NCBI RefSeq assembly: GCF_000429445.1
Contig: NZ_AUBW01000032.1
Span: 1 to 41,168 of the forward strand
DNA: 41,168 bases
Direction: 5' to 3'
DNA from: Algoriphagus terrigena DSM 22685
Lineage (GTDB): Bacteria > Bacteroidota > Bacteroidia > Cytophagales > Cyclobacteriaceae
The notes under the pieces were generated by a model. That model did no database searches, had not been told where the DNA came from, and saw only the letters and a list, made by a program, of their open reading frames with translations. Position 1 is the stretch's first letter. The number at the start of each line of letters is the position of its first letter. Positions 34,413 to 41,168 of this stretch are shown here, piece after piece. The translations under genes and the position numbers were made by a program.

Positions 34413-36848
34413 TTACAGTTCGATCTTCAATCCAAAAGTCGGAAACATCCCAAGGCCTGAGCGTGAAACCTGACCCGTGACTGGGATAAACTGCTCAAAG
34501 TTTACATTGAAAGTGTTTTGGATATCGGTGATGTCCAAAAAGAGCGTCAGGTCACTCCTTTTCATCCGGATATTGTAATCAGCCCGGATATCCAAGCTCA
34601 CAAAATCATTGAGCAGCCTGCCGTTTCTGGAAGTTAATTCCTGAGCATAGCGCAGGTAGTTCAGGTCATTGAACACATTGTCATGAACGATGTAATCATC
34701 AATAGGACGGCCAGTTGAATACCTGAACTTAGCAGAAAGCACCCATTTATCATTTGGCTTATAGCTTCCCAGAAGACTGAATACATGGGGGATATTGAAG
34801 GTATAATCGTATTCGCCGAGTCCGTCGTTGTCATCCCTCACGCTCTGCATGTAGGAGTAGCTTACCTGACCGTAGTATTTCTTCGAAAGGCGTTTGATCA
34901 AGCTGAAATCAGCACCGTAGGCGTAACCCGTACATTCATTTGTCAATAGACTTTCCGCCCGGTTTGGCTGCACGATTAAGTCATCAAACCGCTTGTGCCA
35001 GGCCTCTGCCACAAACTTCAGGTCGCCTGAGAACTGCATCTTGTATCCCAGGATATTCTGGACAGTCCGCTCGTTTTTGATGACATCTCCAAAACTTTGG
35101 GCTGCGACATTCGAATAAGCCACATCCTGGTAATAGACTCCGGTGGCAAAATTGATACTCTGCCTGTCCCCCAATGCCAGGCTTCCGCTCAAGCGTGGTG
35201 AGATGGTATGTTGCTCCGCAAAACCTGTATAATCGTACCGTAAACCGGGATTGAGGGTCAGGCGGTTGGTCACGTTCCAAGAAAGACTCACATAGGCCGA
35301 ACCGTTGAAGGCCGTGTTTTCAAAGCTGGCATTGAACTGGGCAGGATCCAAGATCTGATAGTATTGGGAAGGATCAGGACGGAAATCCGTAGAACGGAAC
35401 GTATAAAGCGTATCAGGTCTAGTCAGATTCCGCTCATAATCCAAGTTGATGGCAATGGCATCCACACCTACTGTGAGGGAGAGCTTTTCGTAGTTCTTGG
35501 TGTAGATGGATCTATAGCCAAACTCCTGTTGGTTATTTTTGATGGTTCGTAGTTCGTCTTCATGATGACCAAACTCCGGGTCCAGTATTTCACCGTCAGA
35601 AGCCAAAGACGGGGTGTAGTAGCCGAAGGTATTGTCCACGGTGGACGCGCGGAAATACAGCACGTTTTTCCAGTAACTCGACGAGCTAGTCAGTGTGCGG
35701 AGGTTGAATCCCACCAAGGCATTGCTTCCTCTATGATTCCAAAGCATTTGTCCCGCACTGTTGTCGTCATTGATATTGGTACCGGGATTGATATCCTCGA
35801 TGGTTCTGCTGGGACTTTCCGGATTGTACATGGCGATAAATGAAAGCTTATTTTTTGCATTGATCTCAGTGGTGGTTTTGACCAGATAGTCGCTCAGGGA
35901 AATGGTGCCCATATTGGAGATGCCTGTGAGGTTGGCGACTCCGGCAAAATTCTGGTAGCGGGCGGAAGTAAAGAGGCTTGTCTTCTTGGAAACCGGCCCA
36001 TCATAGATCAGTGTGACACCCAATAGCTCCGCTTGAGCGCTGAAGGAACTGCTTTCCTTATTTCCTTCCTTGATACCAAGGCCAAGGTAAGATGAAGATT
36101 TTCGGCCTAATGTGGCATCAAAACCACCATTCTGAAACTGCACGTTGTCCACAACCCGGGGAGCGAAGATGCTGAACCTTCCACCATTGGGATCATTGAA
36201 TCCCGAGGAGATCCCTTCTGCCTCCAGATGCGAGAGATTGAACATTGGCATGTCATCTACCATGTACACGTTGTCTTGGGTGCCTTGTCCTCGGGCGGCG
36301 ATGGCCGAAAACTGCGCTCCTGCGCTGACTACTCCTGGCAAAACAGCAAGTGCCCTCATGATATCTCCCTGCGATCCGGCATTCCGAAATATCTCCTCTC
36401 TGGAATAGGAGAAAGCAGATACCGGGGCAATTGGATTGTTTTCGCCCTTAAAGCCCTGAACGGTCACCTCCCCGAGCTCCCCCACTTCATCGAGCATCTC
36501 AAATTCAGCGTAGTAGGTTTTACTACTTGACACGATCACATCCGTGATCTTTTTGGTCTGAAAGCCAATGAATGAAATCGTCAGCGCGTAGGATCCGGCT
36601 GGTACGTTTTCTATCGAGAAGATTCCCTCGCTGTCCGTGACCGCTCCCTGTTGGGTATTGTCCAGTTGGACAGTCACCCCGATCATCGGTTGCTTGGTTG
36701 CCTGCTCAATAACTTTCCCTTTGATATTCCCGATCGTTTGTGCTACAGACAGGACGCTCATCATGCTCAGGACCAGCGTCAGGATGAGGATTTTGCAGGA
36801 TTCATACCGCTTAAGTTCATTGGGTGTATATTGATTTATTTCCTGCAT
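34413..36848 (-). CDS. TonB-dependent outer-membrane receptor with N-terminal regulatory-like domain
   Basis: A protein of 811 residues. A signal peptide follows a short basic n-region (hydrophobic stretch ~20-35). A carboxypeptidase-D regulatory-like domain covers ~43-130 (GKVIEQATKQPMIGVTVQLD, SIENVPAGSYALTISFIGFQ). Then come the plug (MRALAVLPGVVSAGAQF, IAARGQGTQDNVYMVDDMPM) and the barrel, ending in a short GLKIEL strand. There is no SusD partner, so it resembles a siderophore- or peptide-type receptor rather than SusC. The frame stays open to 37040, but the stretch before 36848 spans the AraC-type promoter, so I start at 36848. It is co-transcribed with the 4-TM gene and araC. The substrate is unknown. 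Confidence 0.92.
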   Translation of the reverse strand: MQEINQYTPNELKRYESCKILILTLVLSMMSVLSVAQTIGNIKGKVIEQATKQPMIGVTVQLDNTQQGAVTDSEGIFSIENVPAGSYALTISFIGFQTKKITDVIVSSSKTYYAEFEMLDEVGELGEVTVQGFKGENNPIAPVSAFSYSREEIFRNAGSQGDIMRALAVLPGVVSAGAQFSAIAARGQGTQDNVYMVDDMPMFNLSHLEAEGISSGFNDPNGGRFSIFAPRVVDNVQFQNGGFDATLGRKSSSYLGLGIKEGNKESSSFSAQAELLGVTLIYDGPVSKKTSLFTSARYQNFAGVANLTGISNMGTISLSDYLVKTTTEINAKNKLSFIAMYNPESPSRTIEDINPGTNINDDNSAGQMLWNHRGSNALVGFNLRTLTSSSSYWKNVLYFRASTVDNTFGYYTPSLASDGEILDPEFGHHEDELRTIKNNQQEFGYRSIYTKNYEKLSLTVGVDAIAINLDYERNLTRPDTLYTFRSTDFRPDPSQYYQILDPAQFNASFENTAFNGSAYVSLSWNVTNRLTLNPGLRYDYTGFAEQHTISPRLSGSLALGDRQSINFATGVYYQDVAYSNVAAQSFGDVIKNERTVQNILGYKMQFSGDLKFVAEAWHKRFDDLIVQPNRAESLLTNECTGYAYGADFSLIKRLSKKYYGQVSYSYMQSVRDDNDGLGEYDYTFNIPHVFSLLGSYKPNDKWVLSAKFRYSTGRPIDDYIVHDNVFNDLNYLRYAQELTSRNGRLLNDFVSLDIRADYNIRMKRSDLTLFLDITDIQNTFNVNFEQFIPVTGQVSRSGLGMFPTFGLKIEL

Positions 36849-36881
36849 TTTTACCCGGTCTGTTCCCTGTAGTTGGTGAAG

Positions 36882-36941
36882 CAAAACTGGTTGATCTCTG
36901 CTGAACAGATTTAGCCAAAACTGCTTTTGTTGTAGCCATAT
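36882..36941 (-). promoter_or_regulatory. AraC-type promoter of the TonB receptor operon (two half-sites 21 bp apart)
   Basis: On the plus-strand text the half-sites are TTTAGCCAAAA (36910-36920) and TGTAGCCATAT (36931-36941), 21 bp apart. CAGTTTTG on the minus strand (36882-36889) is the -7-like box, 20 bp away. Spacings match those of the SDR promoter at 32875-32934, and the boxes are followed in both cases by CTTCA on the minus strand. The element is about 34 bp upstream of the receptor start. Confidence 0.65.
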
Positions 36942-37431
36942 TTTGGTGTAAAAAAGTGCCGCTTCAAACGGCGTCTTACCATCGGCGGAGCGCGTGGCTT
37001 TCCCACCTTCTTTTCGGTGCATCGATTTGTGATCTTTCATAGCGTGGATAGTTACTTGCGGATTTAGGTTTCCGGTTGCGCTAAAGTAGGATCGGTCATA
37101 ACGCTGTTTTTTGGTATTATACCAAACGGGCCAGCTTTTATAGCAAATGGCTTTCCGCTCAGGATGACCAGTTTATGAGGATCAGGGGTGGAAAAAAAGT
37201 GAGCTAAATCTTTATTGCCTGAGCTCCGAAAGGCAGCAATCCTCGGTAAGAAGGCGGTTTTGCAGAACCTCTTTTTGCAAGAGTATCCCAACGGAACGAT
37301 ACAACATGAACTACAATCTTCACTCTTTATGATGTGAGGGTCGTTTCGTCTAAAAAGCAATGGCTTTGGTATAAAAAAGGACCGTGGAAGGCCAAAGGGT
37401 TTTACCTTTAGTCAGCACTTTGGTTAATGAA
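36942..37431. promoter_or_regulatory. Region between TonB receptor and histidine kinase with TTTGGTRT repeats
   Basis: Three related elements occur: TTTGGTGTAAAAAAGTGCCG (36942-36961), the perfect palindrome TTTGGTA-TTA-TACCAAA (37110-37126) and TTTGGTATAAAAAAGGACCG (37365-37384). The first and third agree at 17 of 20 positions. The region probably holds the histidine kinase promoter and a regulator site. The minus-strand frame 37064-37360 is not a credible gene. Confidence 0.4.
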
Positions 37432-38484
37432 ATGACTGGTTCAGAAAGATCCCAAGGGATGGAAAGAGATTGGATATTCAAGTTTTTTGTTTCACCCGAC
37501 TACCGGTTGGTCCGTCACAGTTCGCTGATCGTGTTCGTCACCTTGGTTCTGTTCAACAGCCAGCCGCAATTTGTCGAACCGGTCCAAACCCTGATCAACC
37601 TTGGGTTGGTGATAGTTTTCGTCCTGCTGTTTTACCTGAATATGTATTGGTATGTACCCAGGTTTTTCTTTACGGACCGGTATTTTGCCTACGCGCTTTC
37701 GGTGATTTCCACGATTGCCATCATTTCCTTTATCTATTTCGTGAGTTGGGACGTCCTGGTTTCCTACCGAGGGGCAGATGCTTACAGAGAAGCTGCCGGT
37801 CTGCTTTCCGTATCCTTTGTGGTGCTTGTGCTGACCATGGCTTCCACTGCCATCAAGCTGTTCCAACGCTCGATCTTGGATAGTCTGAGGATCAACGAAC
37901 TGGAGAAAACCACGCTACGATCCGAGATGGAGCAGCTCAAGAACCAGATCAATCCGCACTTCCTGTTTAACATGCTCAACAATGCCAACGTCCTGACGCA
38001 ACGGGATCCGGCAAAGGCGTCGCAGGTACTCCTGAAACTCAGTGATCTGCTGCGTTATCAGTTGTACGACAGCTCCAGGTCCAGTGTGTTGCTCACTGCC
38101 GATATTCATTTTTTGGAAGATTTGTTAAGTTTGGAACAGACCAGAAGGGATAATTTTGAATACCTGGTTTCCAAGCAGGGTGACCTGAATGGGGTTCAGA
38201 TTGCGCCGTTGCTTTTGGTCACCTTTGTCGAAAATGCGATCAAACACAGCATAGATCAGGAAAAAGGCTCCTTTGTCCAGTTGTATTTTGAGGTACAGAA
38301 CAAGGACCTTCAATTTAAGTGCATCAATTCAAAACCCCGACTATCCCTTCCCAAAAGAGTGGCCGGAGGATTGGGGCTGACAAATGTGCAGCGGAGACTG
38401 GATCTGATCTATCCGGAAAAATACAGCCTGCAGCTTGCCGATGTTGCCGACACCTATACCGTACTCTTAACCATCAGCCTATGA
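37432..38484 (+). CDS. LytS/YehU-type sensor histidine kinase
   Basis: A protein of 350 residues. Four membrane helices in the first ~150 residues are followed by a short coiled linker and the His_kinase domain with phospho-acceptor H176 in NQINPHFLFNMLNN. A HATPase module follows (LLVTFVENAIKHSID, GGLGLTNVQRRLDLIY). The linker helix ELEKTTLRSEMEQLK is typical of the family. These kinases sense membrane or envelope cues and phosphorylate a LytTR regulator. Its stop overlaps the regulator start by 4 bp (ATGA). The start at 37432 is the first ATG; a GTG at 37384 and an ATG at 37459 are alternatives. Confidence 0.92.
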   Translation: MTGSERSQGMERDWIFKFFVSPDYRLVRHSSLIVFVTLVLFNSQPQFVEPVQTLINLGLVIVFVLLFYLNMYWYVPRFFFTDRYFAYALSVISTIAIISFIYFVSWDVLVSYRGADAYREAAGLLSVSFVVLVLTMASTAIKLFQRSILDSLRINELEKTTLRSEMEQLKNQINPHFLFNMLNNANVLTQRDPAKASQVLLKLSDLLRYQLYDSSRSSVLLTADIHFLEDLLSLEQTRRDNFEYLVSKQGDLNGVQIAPLLLVTFVENAIKHSIDQEKGSFVQLYFEVQNKDLQFKCINSKPRLSLPKRVAGGLGLTNVQRRLDLIYPEKYSLQLADVADTYTVLLTISL

Positions 38485-39206
38485 CCTGCATCATTGTGGA
38501 TGACGAGCCGCTTGCCCGGGAAGCAATTCAATTACTGATAAGTAAGGTCAAGTCGCTCCAGCTGCTAGGCAACTTCAGCAGTGCTAATGCCGCGGCAGCG
38601 TACTTGACTGAAAATGCGGTAGACCTTGTCTTTCTTGACATCCAGATGCCGGGAACCAACGGACTGGATTTTGCCAGAAACATTCCAAGGAGAACGCTGG
38701 TGATCTTCACCACAGCATTCAGCGAATTTGCCCTGGACAGCTATGAGGTGGACGCGATTGACTACCTGATCAAGCCGGTCAGATTGGAGCGGTTTCAAAA
38801 GGCAATGGAAAAGGCAAAGGCTTATTTCAAGCTACTTCAGTCCGACCACCCCACCGGCAGTATAGAGTCGATTGCTGGAGATTACTTTTTTGTCCGGGCT
38901 GACAGGAGAACCTTTAAGATCTTCTTCAAAGACATCTTGTTTGTAGAGGGTTTGAAAGATTATGTCGTGCTTCATACGGAAGAAAGGAAGATCATCACTG
39001 CGATGAACATCAAAACGATCCAGGAACAGCTACCGCCGAGTCTGTTTGTCAGGACAAGTAAGTCCTATCTCATCAATGTACAGCACATCATTTCCTTCGA
39101 CAACAACACAGTTTATATCCGGGAAAACGAGATACCGATCGGAGATGTATATCGAAGTTTCTTCTTTGATGAATTTATAGCCAATAAACTGATTGGAAGG
39201 AAGTAA
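38481..39206 (+). CDS. LytTR-family response regulator
   Basis: A protein of 241 residues. The receiver domain has acidic DDE at 7-9, phospho-acceptor D53 in VFLDIQMPG, Thr in IFTTAFSEFAL and the K in YLIKPV. The C-terminal LytTR DNA-binding domain spans ~137-240 (FVRADRRTFKIFFKDILFVE, DYVVLHT, FVRTSKSYLINV). It is translationally coupled to the histidine kinase by a 4-bp overlap. LytTR proteins bind paired direct repeats, and the TTTGGTRT elements upstream of the kinase are possible targets. The frame open from 38319 is only a shadow of the kinase gene. Confidence 0.95.
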   Translation: MTCIIVDDEPLAREAIQLLISKVKSLQLLGNFSSANAAAAYLTENAVDLVFLDIQMPGTNGLDFARNIPRRTLVIFTTAFSEFALDSYEVDAIDYLIKPVRLERFQKAMEKAKAYFKLLQSDHPTGSIESIAGDYFFVRADRRTFKIFFKDILFVEGLKDYVVLHTEERKIITAMNIKTIQEQLPPSLFVRTSKSYLINVQHIISFDNNTVYIRENEIPIGDVYRSFFFDEFIANKLIGRK

Positions 39207-39478
39207 AACCATCGAAGTCCTGCAACTGAGGTCAGTTTAAATCGTCCAGTGGGGTCACCTTCGCCGTACGTTGATGTTACATTTATCTGGTGATTTTGGT
39301 AAGTTGAAGAGGAAATTGTTTCCAATGCAGGCATAGGGACGAAAGCGCGCGTCCGGCTGTAGTTCCGTGCGAACTCTTTGAGAAGCATTTGAAAGTGAAC
39401 TGTACGAGGCGTGGGTTTGAATCGAGCAAACAGTCTCCTGAGAGGCAATAAAACTACTAAAAGGATTAACGGACAGAG

Positions 39479-40171
39479 ATGGATAAATCGGCTTTAGGAT
39501 TAACATGGAATAAAGAAATCTCAAATCGAAAAGAAAAAGAACATATCGCCCGGTTTGTGGCACTCAGGGCCGCTGACGGTGAACTAATAGGTGCCGGCTC
39601 AGGGTCCACTTCTTTTCTGACGGTGCTGGCTTTGGGCAAGCGGGTAGAAACTGAGGGCATTTCTATCAGCATAGTCCCCACTTCCATTGAAATTGAGCTA
39701 GCCGCTCATGCAGTAGGTCTGAGCGTAGTGTCATCCATGGACAGGATGATTGACTGGTGCTTTGACGGGGCAGACGAAGTAGACTCAACCGGTCGATTGA
39801 TTAAGGGACGAGGAGGAGCTTTACTCAGGGAGAAGATCGTATTTAGGGCCTCTCGAAAAATCGTTGTGGTTGCGGATGCTTCCAAGAGTGTGAATAGGTT
39901 AGGTAAAAACTATCCCGTCCCGGTAGAAGTAGACCCTCAGTGGGTCCGAAGAGTTTTTGACGATATCTCTCAAATGCCCAGCGTTGCTGAAGTGACCCTA
40001 CGAATGGCTGTAAGCAAAGATGGCCCGGTAATCACAGAAAAGGGAAATCTGCTCCTGGATGTTCGGATGAACAAGATTGAGGACAGTGATGAAGCGGAAT
40101 TGATGAAGATGCCCGGTGTCTATGAAACCGGTATTTTTTCGGGGTTTGAATTTGAGCGAATAATGGGATAA
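39479..40171 (+). CDS. rpiA: Ribose-5-phosphate isomerase A
   Basis: A protein of 230 residues, the usual RpiA length. It has the phosphate loop GSGST (40-44), DGADE (96-100) and KGRGGALLREK (109-119, with catalytic Glu117), plus VVVADASKSVNRLGKNYPVP and VPVEVD. It interconverts ribose-5-phosphate and ribulose-5-phosphate in the pentose phosphate pathway in the cytoplasm. It stands alone on the plus strand. The 272 bp between the LytTR gene and rpiA hold no gene I recognise. It could be a second, specialised copy, but the sequence does not say so. Confidence 0.93.
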   Translation: MDKSALGLTWNKEISNRKEKEHIARFVALRAADGELIGAGSGSTSFLTVLALGKRVETEGISISIVPTSIEIELAAHAVGLSVVSSMDRMIDWCFDGADEVDSTGRLIKGRGGALLREKIVFRASRKIVVVADASKSVNRLGKNYPVPVEVDPQWVRRVFDDISQMPSVAEVTLRMAVSKDGPVITEKGNLLLDVRMNKIEDSDEAELMKMPGVYETGIFSGFEFERIMG

Positions 40172-40326
40172 GGCGATCAAGCATTGGAGAATTGCGAGCT
40201 TCTGGTTCAATCCAGACTGTTCTCCGGCAAAACCAAACCAACAATAAACCGACACCGGGAGCAATGTCAGGCATGTATTGAAAATCGGGAACATTTGGGA
40301 ACTGCTGGCAATTAATCCATTCCGCT

Positions 40327-41157
40327 CTATTTCAAGCTAACCCTCGCCCAAACCGGCCTGTGATTGGAAGCAGTCGGCCGATTGAGCACCTCATGGGCAC
40401 GGACGGTAATGTCCTGATTGTTGGAAAAAAGGATAAAGTCAAGCGTTTTTTTCGGCACATCAGCCGGGATCGTCGGCATACAATTCGTCTCACAGGTCGA
40501 TGTAAAGTATTGATTCAAATGCTGCATGGTCTGGCTCTCCTTCACCACGTTGAAATCCCCCACTACAAAAACAGGCAGTCTTTCGTCTTTCAGCTTTTCG
40601 GTGATCACCTTGGCTTGGGCCAGTGCATTTTCGTCTGCTGTGAAATCCAGGTGGGTGTTTGCAAAACGTATCTTTCGGCCATCGGGCAAAGTAGCTGTCA
40701 CCAGCGATAGCGTTCTCTGCTCCGTATCCGGTGCCTCAGGAAGCTGAATTGTCTCCTGCTCAGAGAGCGGAAACTTAGAGAGGATTGCCGTGCCGTATGC
40801 CCCACCCTGGTAATCAATCCCTTTGGAAAAGTAATGGTACATCCCCGTCAATTCGCCCAGCTTTGCTGCCTGATCCAGGTTGACCCCGGAGCGTCCGTTA
40901 TTGACATCGATCTCCTGCAGCCCTACCAATTCCGCCTTCGAATCCTTAATGATATTGGCGATTGCTTCCACATCGATGAGGCTTGGATTGGCTGGCGGAC
41001 TGCAGTGGCGGACGTTGTAGCTCAGGATAGTGAGGTTGATCGCTTTTTTATCATCCTCTCCGCGCGGGCTGGTGGTGGTTGGTTTTTCCTCCGAACCTAG
41101 TTGGTAGAAAGAGGAAATTGACGATAAAATCAAAAACAAAATCGGTCGTAACAGCAT
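40327..41157 (-). CDS. Secreted endonuclease/exonuclease/phosphatase (EEP) family hydrolase
   Basis: A protein of 276 residues with a hydrophobic signal sequence and then a complete EEP fold: LSYNVRHC, LVGLQEID, YGTAILSKFPL, FANTHLDF, VVGDFNV and the C-terminal SNHRPVWARV (catalytic Asp, Asn and His in their usual places). It hydrolyses phosphodiester bonds in lipids, nucleic acids or inositol phosphates; members with this GLQEID/THLDF pattern are often sphingomyelinase- or inositol-phosphatase-like. It is convergent with rpiA. A TTG in frame at 41163 and sequence beyond the window could extend the N-terminus, but 41157 is the first ATG. Confidence 0.88.
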   Translation of the reverse strand: MLLRPILFLILSSISSFYQLGSEEKPTTTSPRGEDDKKAINLTILSYNVRHCSPPANPSLIDVEAIANIIKDSKAELVGLQEIDVNNGRSGVNLDQAAKLGELTGMYHYFSKGIDYQGGAYGTAILSKFPLSEQETIQLPEAPDTEQRTLSLVTATLPDGRKIRFANTHLDFTADENALAQAKVITEKLKDERLPVFVVGDFNVVKESQTMQHLNQYFTSTCETNCMPTIPADVPKKTLDFILFSNNQDITVRAHEVLNRPTASNHRPVWARVSLK

Positions 41158-41168
41158 GATCAATTTTT

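Noticed and set aside
37064..37360. 98-codon minus-strand frame between the TonB receptor and the kinase
   Set aside because: No recognisable pattern; it spans a palindrome and probable promoter region.
39207..39478. Minus-strand frames of 102-111 codons before rpiA
   Set aside because: Low-information composition; two frames overlap fully; no family recognised.
1..41168. CRISPR arrays, rRNA, tRNA
   Set aside because: No regularly spaced repeats and no cloverleaf or rRNA-like sequence noticed; a tRNAscan or Rfam search was not possible.

Overview
The window reads as chromosomal DNA of a free-living Bacteroidota bacterium, most likely Cytophagales (Cyclobacteriaceae/Algoriphagus-like). The reasons are a SusC/SusD pair, a TonB-dependent receptor with a carboxypeptidase-regulatory-like N-domain, LytS/LytTR two-component genes, several Bacteroidota-type -7 boxes (TAnnTTTG) and few Shine-Dalgarno sites. 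Taxonomy is inferred from gene content only; no search was run.

Layout. 1-5,100: the end of an ISL3-type transposase and two decayed radC fragments bracket a block with an SDR oxidoreductase, ilvE, a GNAT-DinB fusion and a divergent MocR-type regulator. 5,104-22,837: a phosphorus-centred locus. On the minus strand lie susC, susD, a phosphoesterase/PQQ-propeller fusion and an alkaline-phosphatase-superfamily enzyme. An XRE-cupin regulator and a DUF5690 membrane protein sit in the middle. On the plus strand is a tight four-gene run (zinc alcohol dehydrogenase, phosphonatase-like HAD, Tat-exported metallophosphoesterase, FAD amine oxidase), then a Lys-rich protein and a PhoD-like phosphatase. 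22,838-28,371: a repeat-like intergenic region and small metabolic or ligand-binding genes with a Crp-like regulator. 28,806-31,124: topB. 31,271-37,040: an amidohydrolase relic and an AraC-controlled group (SDR, TonB receptor, 4-TM protein, AraC). 37,432-41,157: a LytS/LytTR pair, rpiA and an EEP-family hydrolase.

The most interesting region is 5.1-20.1 kb. It looks like a SusCD utilisation locus in which the usual glycosidases are replaced by exported phosphoesterases. Its cytoplasmic arm (FAD oxidase, phosphonatase-like HAD, alcohol dehydrogenase) matches the trio proposed in TIGRFAM for catabolism of an aminophosphonate. DUF5690 resembles organophosphate:phosphate antiporters in its first and seventh helices and could be the inner-membrane carrier. 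Palindromes of the form TTTC-N7-GAAA occur four times between susC and the XRE gene, once at the DUF5690 start and once (plus an N6 variant) before the alcohol dehydrogenase. This suggests one regulon read by the XRE-cupin protein.

A second regulatory circuit is visible at 32.9 and 36.9 kb. Two promoters share a pair of half-sites 21 bp apart and a -7-like box at identical spacing. They drive the SDR gene and the TonB receptor/4-TM/AraC operon, so the AraC protein probably activates its own operon.
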